Below, piece by piece: positions 55,921-64,000 of a stretch of 64,000 nt of DNA; positions within the stretch are counted from its first letter, which is position 1, and each line of letters opens with the position of its first letter. This DNA comes from Candidatus Gastranaerophilales bacterium (GTDB lineage Bacteria > Cyanobacteriota > Vampirovibrionia > Gastranaerophilales > Gastranaerophilaceae): positions 31,774-95,773 of the forward strand of contig CALUVO010000105.1 in assembly GCA_944324245.1 (NCBI GenBank), given 5' to 3'. The notes beneath the pieces are model-generated. The model was not told the origin of the DNA and made no database searches. It was given only the letters and a program-made list of their open reading frames with translations. A program made the position numbers and the translations under genes.

Positions 55921-56613
55921 ATGGTAGTTGAAGTTGACGAAATCTGCAGAAATAAATTCCGTGCTGTTGGAGCAATTGCTGTTTTAGTAATTGCAATTTT
56001 TGGTATATTTTTCTTGTTTTATCAACAGAGAGAGAAGAAAAATACAGCAATGAAATTACGCCTTTTCTTTTCAGATATGACTCAAACAATGCAGTATTCT
56101 ATGAATATTAACGGGCCGCCGGGTGAATGGGGCTTGCATGGGGGATATAAAAATGTTGATAGTCTCAACAATTATCTGGTAAATTACTTAAGAATCTCTG
56201 AAAATTGTATTAATCAGTCCGGTAAATGTTTTACTGATATTAATTATAAAAACCTAAAAAAACAGGATACTGATGTAAACCTTTCCAAATTACCTTCTGT
56301 AAGACTTAATAACGGAATTTCTCTCGCTTTTGAAACAATAAGTTCCTGTAAAACAAAAGATAAAATTTGTGTGCTTGTGTATAGTGATTTAAACGGTGAA
56401 AAACCACCAAATATTTTCGGTAAAGACTTATTTGTATTTACTATTATAAATTCACAAGCGGCTGCATTTATGCCGTACAACCTTTCTATTTCGCCTGAGG
56501 ATTTGTCTAAAGATGAAACTTATGGATGTAATAAATCTGCAAAAATACCTATGTATTGCAGCGGTTTATTATATACAAAAAACTGGAGTATTGATTCAAA
56601 ATACCCGTGGTAA
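55921..56613 (+). CDS. Type IV pilin-like/pseudopilin-like protein (unconfirmed)
   Basis: A 230-residue protein from the ATG at 55921 with one hydrophobic segment near residues 16-34 (VGAIAVLVIAIFGIFFLFY) followed by a long helix and a globular part, the pilin-like layout. The C-terminal pattern SLAFETISSC, VLVYSDLNGEKPPN and GKDLFVFTI resembles pseudopilins in type II secretion-like clusters. Against it, there is no conserved G-F/E5 cleavage motif before the hydrophobic segment. An in-frame ATG at 55816 would add 35 AT-rich residues; neither start has a ribosome binding site, and a TATAAT at 55911 lies directly before 55921. Confident as a gene, uncertain as to family. Confidence 0.7.
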   Translation: MVVEVDEICRNKFRAVGAIAVLVIAIFGIFFLFYQQREKKNTAMKLRLFFSDMTQTMQYSMNINGPPGEWGLHGGYKNVDSLNNYLVNYLRISENCINQSGKCFTDINYKNLKKQDTDVNLSKLPSVRLNNGISLAFETISSCKTKDKICVLVYSDLNGEKPPNIFGKDLFVFTIINSQAAAFMPYNLSISPEDLSKDETYGCNKSAKIPMYCSGLLYTKNWSIDSKYPW

Positions 56614-56670
56614 CTTGAAATATTTTTTTGTAAACGTATAATTTGAATTATATACATGCAAGGAGAAGCA

Positions 56671-57282
56671 ATGTCTGATTTTAATATATCAAAGGTTTTG
56701 AGTTATGTACCGGTTGTCATAGAATCGTCCTCCAGAGGTGAAAAATCATTTGATATTTTTTCACGTTTATTAAGAGAAAGAATTATCTTTTTAGGGGAAG
56801 AAATCGATGATGAATTAGCAAATATAGTAGTTGCAGAACTTCTTTTGCTCGATTCAGAAAATCCGGAAAAAGATATTATGTTGTATATTAATAGTCCCGG
56901 CGGTGTTATTACTGCAGGCATGGCTATATATGATACTATGCAGCAGGTTCGTGCTGATGTCAGTACAATTTGTATCGGAGAGGCTGCTAGTATGGGATCT
57001 TTTCTGCTTTCTTCAGGTGCAAAAGGTAAAAGGCTTTCTTTGCCTAGTTCCAGAATTATGATTCATCAGCCTTTAGGAGGAGCTCAAGGTCAGGCAACTG
57101 ATATTGAAATTGAAGCAAAAGAAATTTTAAGAATGAAGAATATGTTAAATGGCATACTTGCTGAAAATTGTAATCAGCCATTAGAAAGAATAAAGAAAGA
57201 TACAGAGCGTGACTACTATATGTCGGCGCAAGAAGCTGTGGAATACGGATTGATAGATAAAGTTATAACACATGTTTCTTAA
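56671..57282 (+). CDS. clpP: ATP-dependent Clp protease proteolytic subunit ClpP
   Basis: Serine protease that forms a double-ring chamber and works with ClpC or ClpX. Start chosen at ATG 56671 because AAGGAG lies 7 nt upstream; an earlier in-frame ATG (56656) would place that site inside the coding region. The catalytic triad is S107 (GEAASMGSF), H132 (IMIHQP) and D181 (TERDYYMS). The 203-residue length is typical. No clpX follows. A hairpin terminator lies about 110 nt downstream. Confidence 0.97.
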   Translation: MSDFNISKVLSYVPVVIESSSRGEKSFDIFSRLLRERIIFLGEEIDDELANIVVAELLLLDSENPEKDIMLYINSPGGVITAGMAIYDTMQQVRADVSTICIGEAASMGSFLLSSGAKGKRLSLPSSRIMIHQPLGGAQGQATDIEIEAKEILRMKNMLNGILAENCNQPLERIKKDTERDYYMSAQEAVEYGLIDKVITHVS

Positions 57283-57390
57283 TATTTCTTTACATAATTA
57301 TTAAATTTCTTATTTATTTCATATGTTATTAATCATTATATAATATATATTGATTAATTAAAAAATATATATTAATTTATTGCGATTAAC

Positions 57391-57430
57391 CGAAAAATAC
57401 AGTCATAATGACTATTTGCTGTTTTTTTCG
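57391..57430 (+). terminator. Hairpin downstream of clpP (probable terminator)
   Basis: A 12-position stem with one mismatch (57391-57402 with 57419-57430) has a T run in its right arm, and its loop contains a second small palindrome AGTCAT-A-ATGACT. It lies 109 nt after the clpP stop. The remaining clpP to 57533 gap is AT-rich with no gene. Confidence 0.5.
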
Positions 57431-57532
57431 ATATGAATATTTTTTTTATTTTGTTCAGGCAATTTTTATTTCCAATTTGTTTTTATATATATGTAAGGTT
57501 AGAAAAATTGGTTATGGTAGGAGATTAAAACA

Positions 57533-58078
57533 GTGTACGCAATTTTCACAATGCGAAAGCTACAATTGACCCAGAGAATTAACCAGCTTCAATATAGATT
57601 GATGCAGTTATCTCAAAGGCTTCAAGATTTGTCTGTTTATGCAGGCAATGTAGCGGATGGGGTTATTTCGCCCAGCGAGTTTATGAGCTCTCCGGCGAGC
57701 ATTTTCGGAGTTAATATGAACTTCTTTAACAACAGCGTTCCAAAAGCGTTGTTTGAAGCTTCAAGATCTACGCAAATGTACAATGCCAACATTATGAATA
57801 TGAATGCTGCGTCCGGCGGTCAATACGGTATGGCAGTTGATCCTTCTAACCCATCTTCTATCTATGCTAACCAGTTCTTCATCTTCAATGCATTCTTTAA
57901 GCAGGCATTAGATGCAGCAGGTAAAGCCGAAGCTGCTAAGGTAAAACGCCTTGAAACAGATATTACAAACCAAAAATTAATGATAGAAACACAACTTAAG
58001 GCTGCAGAAACTGAACTTCAGAAAGTTGAGGAACAGGAAAGTAAGAACATAGAAAGAACAGCACCTAAATACGCATAA
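57533..58078 (+). CDS. Orphan coiled-coil protein, GTG start
   Basis: A 181-residue protein I do not recognise. AGGAGA lies 9 nt before a GTG, preferred over the ATG at 57551. Residues 8-38 (Gln/Leu-rich, RLMQLSQRLQDL) and 130-175 (LETDITNQKLMIETQLKAAETELQ region, split here) are coiled-coil-prone, and the centre is Asn/Met/Ser/Phe-rich with SSPASIFGVNMNFFNNS. No signal peptide. A strong terminator follows. The helix-Met/Asn-helix plan resembles small structural or secretion-related proteins, but this is not evidence of function. Confidence 0.75.
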   Translation: MYAIFTMRKLQLTQRINQLQYRLMQLSQRLQDLSVYAGNVADGVISPSEFMSSPASIFGVNMNFFNNSVPKALFEASRSTQMYNANIMNMNAASGGQYGMAVDPSNPSSIYANQFFIFNAFFKQALDAAGKAEAAKVKRLETDITNQKLMIETQLKAAETELQKVEEQESKNIERTAPKYA

Positions 58079-58124
58079 TAAACAAGTAAGTTAATATAAT
58101 TCCTCGTGTGTGTGAAATGAGTAG

Positions 58125-58160
58125 AAAAAAAGCTCTTTGTTATTACAAAGAGCTTTTTTT
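58125..58160. terminator. Strong terminator after the coiled-coil gene
   Basis: A 15-bp perfect stem (58125-58139 with 58146-58160) with a 6-nt loop and a long T run; the interspersed repeat copy 2 begins two nucleotides after it. Confidence 0.9.
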
Positions 58161-58161
58161 C

Positions 58162-58392
58162 TCTAATCTAGTGTCGCTGTTGCGCCTCGAGCCTTCGAGC
58201 CGTCACTGCTTACCTTTTTAATGTGACACTCACCTACTCTTAACTTCGTTAAGTTTCAAAGACAGGCTCACTACTGCTCACTTCGTTGCGTGTGTTCGCT
58301 TTGTCAAAAAATTCGCTCACGTCATTTCCCTCTCACAAAACAATTCACTGAATTGTTTTGCTCGGCAGAGTCTTATCACGAATTTTTCTCGG
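58162..58392 (-). repeat. Interspersed ~200-bp repeat, copy 2 (with inserted hairpin module)
   Basis: Same element as 30026-30218, oriented alike relative to the gene it follows: read on the minus strand it starts 6 nt after the thyX stop codon with CCGAGAAAAATTCGTGATAA. It differs from copy 1 mainly by about 40 extra bases (58330-58371), which form the hairpin module M3. It fills the whole gap between a terminator and thyX. Confidence 0.85.
58330..58371 (-). repeat. Hairpin module copy M3
   Basis: On the minus strand it begins ACTCTGCCGA at 58371, has an 11-bp perfect stem with a 3-nt loop, and ends GTGAGAGG. Copy 1 of the host repeat lacks this block, so it behaves like an inserted unit. 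Confidence 0.68.
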
Positions 58393-58398
58393 ACAATA

Positions 58399-59109
58399 TT
58401 ATGTTGTTTTTTCAAGAAAATCTTCTTTTTTTATTTTTCTTCCGCAGCATTTATCTTCATCGCAATAGCCTAAACGTTCACATTTTGGAACCAGATAAGG
58501 TGCAAGCCAAGGTTCTTCTTTTAAGAGCTCTTCACACATCATTTTTACCATTGTTCGGATTTCATACTGTGCACGTGTACAGAGTCTGATATTTGCAATA
58601 TGAATAAGCTCTCTCAGATTTAAAGATGCAACCATAGAGCTTGAAGCGGCATTGGGCAGAACAAAACGAGCATCTTCTGCAGGTATTCCGGACTCTGTCA
58701 TTTCCGAATAAAAATCAGCCGTTTTGGCCATAAAATCTTCATATTTTGCAAGCAGTTCCGGATTTTTTTCTATTGTAGGCGGAACAATGTAATCAAACTG
58801 TCCTTTTTCTTTTACATAACGCTGTGATTTTTGGGAAAAAGACACATGTCTGTGTCTTACAAACTGGTGTGTACAGGCTCTTGAAACATTTGATATTGCA
58901 AAAGACACCTGTATATGCTCAATTGTAGAATAATGACCTGAAGAAATTACTCTTTCGATAAGTTTTAGCATTTTTTCTTCGTCATCCGCTTTGTCATAGA
59001 TATTTACCGGTGAATCAGCACTGTAACAAGTTCTGCAGGCTGTATAAATTGTCTTTAGCATATTTTGCGGTTTTGAAATAAGTTTTACAACCGGCTTATT
59101 ATTTTCCAT
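58399..59109 (-). CDS. thyX: FAD-dependent thymidylate synthase ThyX
   Basis: Makes dTMP from dUMP using methylene-tetrahydrofolate and FAD, with no accompanying dihydrofolate production. The signature RHRxxSxxxxSxR is present as RHRHVSFSQKSQR (residues 85-97). The 236-residue length is normal. It is transcribed alone, with an interspersed repeat right after its stop codon. No thyA is seen in the window. Confidence 0.97.
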   Translation of the reverse strand: MENNKPVVKLISKPQNMLKTIYTACRTCYSADSPVNIYDKADDEEKMLKLIERVISSGHYSTIEHIQVSFAISNVSRACTHQFVRHRHVSFSQKSQRYVKEKGQFDYIVPPTIEKNPELLAKYEDFMAKTADFYSEMTESGIPAEDARFVLPNAASSSMVASLNLRELIHIANIRLCTRAQYEIRTMVKMMCEELLKEEPWLAPYLVPKCERLGYCDEDKCCGRKIKKEDFLEKTT

Positions 59110-59208
59110 AATTTTTCCCCTACAATAGTCATTTTATACAATCATATCATCGGTAAAATTTTTTGTAAAAATATGTAATTTTGTTAAAAAGAAAAGTCTA
59201 CGTCATGC

Positions 59209-59236
59209 TTGACGATAAGGTTTTAGGTGCTATGCT
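59209..59236 (+). promoter_or_regulatory. rpsO promoter with overlapping inverted repeat
   Basis: TTGACG (59209-59214), a 16-nt spacer and TATGCT (59231-59236) form a good promoter 76 nt before rpsO. CGTCA-TGCT-TGACG (59201-59214) is an inverted repeat that covers the -35 box and could be an operator. Confidence 0.6.
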
Positions 59237-59311
59237 AAAGTAACGATAAATAATTTTATTGAGTTTACGCCACCAACTTAAACTTATTAAAATTAGAAAA
59301 AGGAAAACAAA

Positions 59312-59587
59312 ATGGCAATAAATTTAGCAAAAGAAGAAAAAGCAAAAATCATCAAAAAATTTGGCAAAGATGCTAAAGATTCAGGTTCCGCAGAAGTTCA
59401 AATCGCTCTTTTAACCCAGAAGATTACAGAACTTACCGAACACCTGAAATCTAATAAAAAAGATTTTCAAGGCAGACGTGGCCTTTTGATGATGGTAGGT
59501 CAAAGAAAAAGACTCCTTGCTTACGTTAAAAAACAAAACCTCGAAGAATACAGAGAACTTATAAAAAAACTCGGTATCAGAGGTTAG
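59312..59587 (+). CDS. rpsO: 30S ribosomal protein S15
   Basis: Primary rRNA-binding protein of the small subunit. The 91-residue length and the motifs [43 protein letters not shown] (about residues 21-36 and 42-67, in shorter runs) are the family signature. AAAAGGA precedes the ATG. It has its own promoter and a strong terminator; in other bacteria S15 represses its own mRNA, and the 75-nt leader here leaves room for that, although I see no known fold. Confidence 0.98.
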   Translation: MAINLAKEEKAKIIKKFGKDAKDSGSAEVQIALLTQKITELTEHLKSNKKDFQGRRGLLMMVGQRKRLLAYVKKQNLEEYRELIKKLGIRG

Positions 59588-59615
59588 TTTTTGTATTAAA
59601 TTTATGAAAATTTTT

Positions 59616-59646
59616 AAAAGCTCCTTAAGATTAAGGAGCTTTTTTA
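59616..59646 (+). terminator. rpsO terminator
   Basis: A 12-bp stem (59616-59627 with 59632-59643) with a 4-nt loop and a T run, 28 nt after the rpsO stop. Confidence 0.9.
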
Positions 59647-59697
59647 CATAAATTAATGCACTTAAATTAATGACTATAGTATAATTAAATTTGTGGG

Positions 59698-59750
59698 ACG
59701 GAATCGGGTACAGAACAAACCGGTTTATTAAATTTGCCGGAGTCAGTTGA
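59698..59750 (+). repeat. Short repeat with hairpin upstream of the PBP gene
   Basis: Starts ACGGAA and ends CGGAGTCAGTTGA, with CCGG arms around an AT-rich loop between. The same borders, with different internal hairpins, occur at 63888-63986 on the minus strand upstream of dapF. It covers the region where the ribosome binding site of the PBP gene would be. Confidence 0.45.
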
Positions 59751-59756
59751 TATAGT

Positions 59757-61478
59757 ATGAAATACAAAAATTATAAGAGTGATAAAGAGAAGTTTAAAGA
59801 ATTTGATAAAAAACTGATTTTCTGGCAGATAATATGTATCCTGGTAAGTTTTATTATTATTAGCTATCTGTTTTTGATAATGGTTGTTGATGTTAAAAAT
59901 TATCGTGCAAAAGCAAAACGCCAGAGAAGTGCAAAAAATTTTGTTATGAGGGGTACAATTCTGGACAGAAACGGGATAAAACTCGCTTCTGACAAGACTT
60001 CTTTTGATGTGTATGCGCATCAGGAATACTATGACCATACACCAAACGAACTTGCAGCTATACTTGCTCCGATTTTAGGACTAAACAAAAATCAGCTTGC
60101 AAAAAAACTTGCACAAGATCAGCTTATAATAGTGCTGAAAAAAGATGTCCCGAGAACAACCGCACAAAAAATCAAAAAACTCGGTTTAAGAGAAATCAGC
60201 CTGGAACCAAAAAATGAACGAGTATATCCGCAGGGAACAATGGCCGCACATATTCTCGGATACTACAATACAGATGCGGATGTAGCTGCAGGGGTCGAGC
60301 TTACGGCAAAAGATAAACTGGAAGAAGTTGAACAGGTTGTAAACTTTGAAAAAACCCCTGACGGAGATATTATATATGAGGTCAATACAGATCCCGCCGC
60401 AACAACAACTCCTCTAAGAGGTAAATCAATCACTCTTACAATAGATTCAGCTATTCAACATGTATGTGAAGTTGAACTTAATAAAGTGATTAAAGAAAAA
60501 AATGCACTTCGAGGCACAGTTATTGTTATGAACCCCAAAAATGGAGAAATTCTCGGTTATGCAGTTTATCCGACATATAATCCGAACAAATACAAAAAAG
60601 CAACATTAACACAACTTACAAACTGGACTCTGAGCGATGTTTTTGAACCGGGTTCTACTTTTAAAGTTTTAACTATTGCTTCCGCCATAGAAACAGGACG
60701 GCTTAATGAATATTCTAAAATTTTAGACACAGGGAAAATAGAAATAGACGGCTGGCCAATTAAAAATTATGATTACAGCGTAAAACCATACCCGGGAAAT
60801 ATTGATTTGTATTATCTGTTTGAACACTCAAGCAATGTCGGCAGTGTGAAAGCGGCCTTGATGATGACAAAACAGGAGCATTATAATATGCTCAAAAAAT
60901 TCGGCATCGGTAAAAGAACTGGAATAGACTTGCCTGGAGAATCAAGAGGACTTATTCCTCCGATTGATGAATGGTACAAATCTACTCATGCAACCATTGG
61001 CTACGGATACGGCATTTCAGTCACCGCAATACAAATGGCTGCGGCTATATCCGCTATTGCTAACAACGGAGTTATGGTTACCCCTCATGTTATAAAATAT
61101 TCTCCGGAAGAAACAGCGGAAAAAATTCACCAAAAACAAGTAATCAGACCGGAAACGGCGCATACTATCACAAAACTTCTTGCCGGTAGTGTAGGACGAT
61201 CAAAATCACCAGTAAATCTTGAAGATTACTACGTAGCTGCAAAAACAGGAACAGCAAGGAAATCTTCTGATACAGGCGGATACACAAATAAGCTGGTAAC
61301 CTCAATAATTGGATTTTTGCCTGCAACAAACCCGCAGGTCGAAATATATGTCGTTATCGACTCTCCATCAAAAGGTGCTCTGTGGGGCAGTACGGTAGCT
61401 GCACCTGTATTCAGAGAAGTCGCTCTTCAAACAGCACGTATTATGAATATTCCGCCTGATAAACACAAAAGTCATTAA
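59757..61478 (+). CDS. ftsI: Class B penicillin-binding protein (FtsI/PBP2-like transpeptidase)
   Basis: Transpeptidase that cross-links peptidoglycan at the septum or side wall. One N-terminal membrane helix (about 22-44) is followed by the dimerisation domain with RGTILDRNG, then the transpeptidase domain with S300-T-F-K303 (SxxK), S358-S-N360 (SxN) and K496-T-G498 (KTG). The 573-residue length fits FtsI. It is 19 nt upstream of murE, the arrangement of the dcw cluster, which supports FtsI rather than PBP2; the rest of that cluster is not in this window. Confidence 0.92.
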   Translation: MKYKNYKSDKEKFKEFDKKLIFWQIICILVSFIIISYLFLIMVVDVKNYRAKAKRQRSAKNFVMRGTILDRNGIKLASDKTSFDVYAHQEYYDHTPNELAAILAPILGLNKNQLAKKLAQDQLIIVLKKDVPRTTAQKIKKLGLREISLEPKNERVYPQGTMAAHILGYYNTDADVAAGVELTAKDKLEEVEQVVNFEKTPDGDIIYEVNTDPAATTTPLRGKSITLTIDSAIQHVCEVELNKVIKEKNALRGTVIVMNPKNGEILGYAVYPTYNPNKYKKATLTQLTNWTLSDVFEPGSTFKVLTIASAIETGRLNEYSKILDTGKIEIDGWPIKNYDYSVKPYPGNIDLYYLFEHSSNVGSVKAALMMTKQEHYNMLKKFGIGKRTGIDLPGESRGLIPPIDEWYKSTHATIGYGYGISVTAIQMAAAISAIANNGVMVTPHVIKYSPEETAEKIHQKQVIRPETAHTITKLLAGSVGRSKSPVNLEDYYVAAKTGTARKSSDTGGYTNKLVTSIIGFLPATNPQVEIYVVIDSPSKGALWGSTVAAPVFREVALQTARIMNIPPDKHKSH

Positions 61479-61497
61479 TCTGTAAAAGGAAAATACT

Positions 61498-62955
61498 ATG
61501 AAGCTGAAAGAACTCATTAAAGATATAAAAATTAAAAAAATTATTAATGAAAAAGATGTTGAAATACAAGGAATTTCTTATAATTCCAAAAGCGTGCAGC
61601 ACGGTGATATTTTTGTATGTTTAAAAGGAGAACACTCTGACGGGCATGAATTTGCCAAAATGGCAGCAGAAAACGGTGCTGCCGCAGTATATTGTGAAAA
61701 AGAACTTGATATTGATATACCACAGGTAATAGTAGAATCAACAAGACATCAAATAGCAGACCTTGCAGCAGCTTTTTATAACTATCCGTCAAGAAACATT
61801 GATTTAATAGGAGTTACAGGCACAAACGGCAAAACAACCGTTACACATCTTATCCAGCGTATAGTGGAAGATGCAAATCATAAATGTGCACTTATAGGCA
61901 CTCTCGGCTATAAACTGTCCGGCAAGGATACATACCATGACGCTAAACATACAACTCCTCAGGCTCCAGAACTTCAAAAAACACTCAATATGATTTGTGA
62001 ACAAGGTATAGATTATGTTGCAATGGAAGTCAGCTCTCATGCGCTTGAACAAAATCGTGTAGGCGGATGTGACTTTGGCGGAGCTGTATTTACAAATCTT
62101 ACACAGGACCACCTTGATTACCATATAACTATGAACAACTATTTTGAAGCAAAAGCACTTTTATTCAGAAGTTTAAAAAAAGGCAGTTTTGCTGTAATAA
62201 ACAATGATGACGAGTATGCCGAACGACTCAAAGCAGTTATCCCTGAAGGAGTAAAAATTTATACCTACGGCATTAAAAAAACTGCTGATATAACTGCTTC
62301 CGGTATTGATTTTTCCATCCACGGTGCAACATTTGATTGCAATATAAAAGGCAAAACGAGAAAAGTTCACCTTCAAATGAACGGCATGTTCAGTATATAC
62401 AACGCACTAGCAGCACTGACTGCCGGTCTTGCAATAGGTTTTGATGCTGGTATTTGTGTAAAAGCGCTGGAAGAAACAAAAAGTGTAGACGGCAGATTTG
62501 AGATAGTAAACAAACAACCGCTTGTCATAGTTGATTATGCTCATACGCCGGATGGATTGGAAAATGTACTTAAAGCTGCAAGAGAATTGACACCAAAAGA
62601 CGCCAGACTTATTTGTATGTTTGGATGCGGCGGTGACAGAGACGCAACAAAACGCCCTAAAATGGGGAAAATTGCCGATGAAAATGCAGATATAGTTGTT
62701 GTAACTTCAGATAACCCCAGAAGCGAAGACCCGCAGCTTATTATTTCGGATATTCTTGCCGGCATAAAAACAGTAAATACACAAAAAGTCTTTGTTGAAC
62801 CTGATAGAAGAACAGCTATTTCCATGCTTAAAAATATTGCAAAAGAAAATGATGTTATTGTTTTAGCAGGCAAGGGACATGAAGATTATCAGATTTTGAA
62901 AGACAAAACAATTCATTTTGATGACAGAGAAGAAGCAAGAAAAATATTCTGTTAA
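61498..62955 (+). CDS. murE: UDP-N-acetylmuramoyl-tripeptide synthase (meso-DAP adding)
   Basis: Adds the third residue of the peptidoglycan stem peptide. The ATP motif GVTGTNGKTTVTH lies at about 105-117. The substrate-selecting motif is D405-N-P-R408 in SDNPRSEDP, the signature for meso-diaminopimelate rather than lysine. The 485-residue length is normal. AAAGGA lies before the start. It follows ftsI closely and converges with dapF, which makes its substrate, with a 4-nt overlap of their ends. Confidence 0.97.
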   Translation: MKLKELIKDIKIKKIINEKDVEIQGISYNSKSVQHGDIFVCLKGEHSDGHEFAKMAAENGAAAVYCEKELDIDIPQVIVESTRHQIADLAAAFYNYPSRNIDLIGVTGTNGKTTVTHLIQRIVEDANHKCALIGTLGYKLSGKDTYHDAKHTTPQAPELQKTLNMICEQGIDYVAMEVSSHALEQNRVGGCDFGGAVFTNLTQDHLDYHITMNNYFEAKALLFRSLKKGSFAVINNDDEYAERLKAVIPEGVKIYTYGIKKTADITASGIDFSIHGATFDCNIKGKTRKVHLQMNGMFSIYNALAALTAGLAIGFDAGICVKALEETKSVDGRFEIVNKQPLVIVDYAHTPDGLENVLKAARELTPKDARLICMFGCGGDRDATKRPKMGKIADENADIVVVTSDNPRSEDPQLIISDILAGIKTVNTQKVFVEPDRRTAISMLKNIAKENDVIVLAGKGHEDYQILKDKTIHFDDREEARKIFC

Positions 62956-63815
62956 TTTTCTAAAATATTAATTGAACCTTCAAACACATATTGTGCTTCG
63001 CCTGTCATAAACACATCAAAATTTGTATTTTGCGAATTTCCTGCCCATTCAACAGTGAGAAGACCGCCCGGCAGGCTTACATCAACTTTACTGTCACAAT
63101 AACCGTTCAATATTGCAGCAACAACACTTGCACATGCTCCTGTACCGCAGGCAAGTGTAATACCGCAGCCTCTTTCCCATACTGCAACGTCTATTTTATT
63201 TTTTGATATTACTTTTACAAACTCAACATTTGTTTTTTCAGGGAAAAGATTGTCATGTTCGATATTATAGCCATATTTTTTTGCAAGTTCGTGAATATCT
63301 TCGTCATCTTTGACAAAAATTACACAATGCGGATTACCCATGCTTACTGCGTTTACGTTAAATTTTTTTACACCATCCCACAAAGGATAGTTTAAATTTT
63401 TACTGCCTTTAAAAGGAATTTTTTCAGGTTCCAGTATTGGATTGCCCATATTAACTTTTACGCGCAAATCCTCAAGTACTTCCGGTACAATTTTTCCTGC
63501 CCCTGTATGAACGGTAAATTTTCTCTTGTTCACAATCTTTTTATCAAAGCAAAAACGGGCAAAACATCTCATTCCGTTTCCGCACATCTGCGCGGTAGAG
63601 CCGTCTGCCTGATAAAACAGCCATTCCAAATCAGAATATGTTTTTGGGTTTTCCACAGGTACAAAAATTCCGTCAGCACCTATGCCAAAGTGTCTGTCAC
63701 AGAGTTTTATTGCAATTTCGGGAAATAATTTTTCAACCTTTTTGTACTCATCATACTCCATCAATATAAAATCATTTCCGGCACCCTGCATTTTTGTGAA
63801 TTTTACCTGTGTCAT
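62952..63815 (-). CDS. dapF: Diaminopimelate epimerase
   Basis: Converts LL- to meso-diaminopimelate for lysine and peptidoglycan synthesis. The two catalytic cysteines are C78 (MCGNGMRCFARF) and C223 (LACGTGACASV). The 287-residue length is normal. On the minus strand, a TATAAT (63850-63845) lies 30 nt before the start codon, without a clear -35; upstream of it is a complex inverted repeat. Its convergence with murE is consistent with a shared pathway, not with a shared transcript. Confidence 0.97.
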   Translation of the reverse strand: MTQVKFTKMQGAGNDFILMEYDEYKKVEKLFPEIAIKLCDRHFGIGADGIFVPVENPKTYSDLEWLFYQADGSTAQMCGNGMRCFARFCFDKKIVNKRKFTVHTGAGKIVPEVLEDLRVKVNMGNPILEPEKIPFKGSKNLNYPLWDGVKKFNVNAVSMGNPHCVIFVKDDEDIHELAKKYGYNIEHDNLFPEKTNVEFVKVISKNKIDVAVWERGCGITLACGTGACASVVAAILNGYCDSKVDVSLPGGLLTVEWAGNSQNTNFDVFMTGEAQYVFEGSINILEN

Positions 63816-63887
63816 AAAATTAATCCTGTTTTGTGTACAGAGCGATTATAACACGATTTTTCAAATATTGTTTAAAATTTCATATAG

Positions 63888-63986
63888 TCAACTGACTCCG
63901 ACTACTTGTTGAACCTGTGCAATAAACAAGTTCGTTGTTTAATAATAAGTCCGGCACAGCCAACAAGTGCATGGGGTCACTTCCGT
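63888..63986 (-). repeat. Structured repeat upstream of dapF
   Basis: On the minus strand it starts ACGGAA and ends CGGAGTCAGTTGA, as at 59698-59750. Between are nested inverted repeats: ACTTGTTG/CAACAAGT (63904-63911 with 63961-63968), CTGTGC/GCACAG (63915-63920 with 63954-63959) and AAACAA/TTGTTT (63924-63929 with 63935-63940). Confidence 0.5.
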
Positions 63987-64000
63987 AAAATGCTAGACTT

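Noticed and set aside
57283..57532. AT-rich gap after clpP as a noncoding RNA gene
   Set aside because: Apart from one imperfect terminator hairpin I see no stable fold or promoter pair that supports a separate RNA.

Overview
The window reads as one contiguous stretch of a low-GC, Gram-negative-type chromosome, most likely a non-photosynthetic relative of the Cyanobacteria (Gastranaerophilales/Vampirovibrionia, formerly Melainabacteria). This placement is inference: it rests on a three-POTRA Omp85 protein, a TonB/ExbB/ExbD set, a cyanobacterial-style ClpC, ThyX instead of ThyA, meso-diaminopimelate peptidoglycan genes (murE with a DNPR motif, dapF), a FliW/CsrA pair, and several large orphan proteins. 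Nothing in the window looks photosynthetic.

Layout. 1-12.2 kb is housekeeping: the 5' part of ligA (minus), a PLP decarboxylase (plus), a minus-strand run yvcK, panB, panC and a membrane orphan, a divergent YcsF/PxpA-like gene, rimP-nusA with a terminator-like leader hairpin, a U32 protein, and rplI. 12.2-18.6 kb is an accessory block of four orphan proteins around one CAU-anticodon tRNA, with palindromic repeats and hairpin insertions. 18.7-27.1 kb carries mtaB, a nitrilase-family amidase and dacB as an overlapping chain, then a secreted TPR protein, fliW, csrA, a TPR protein and clpC. 27.1-34.9 kb is a minus-strand envelope cluster: Omp85/BamA, an exported glycine-zipper protein, a TonB-like protein, ExbB, two ExbD paralogues and a large TPR protein.

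35.2-54.8 kb is the most unusual part: a single uninterrupted 17.75-kb gene for a 5,917-residue protein with FliD-like ends, two long arrays of Flagellin_IN-type repeats and seven GLUG-type beta-helix modules between them, followed directly by an ordinary-sized FliD-like protein. 54.9-63.8 kb returns to housekeeping: recR, ybaB, a pilin-like protein, clpP, an orphan coiled-coil protein, thyX, rpsO, a class B penicillin-binding protein, murE and dapF.

How the parts fit. mtaB and rplI, nusA, rimP and rpsO serve translation and transcription. dacB, the class B PBP, murE and dapF build and trim meso-DAP peptidoglycan. The Omp85-TonB-ExbBD block assembles and energises the outer membrane. FliW and CsrA are the usual post-transcriptional switch for flagellin and could act on the giant FliD-like gene, whose leader has two GGA motifs. 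Small interspersed repeats link distant places: a ~200-bp repeat ends at the stop codons of exbB and thyX, and a ~40-bp hairpin module occurs next to the tRNA and inside one copy of that repeat.
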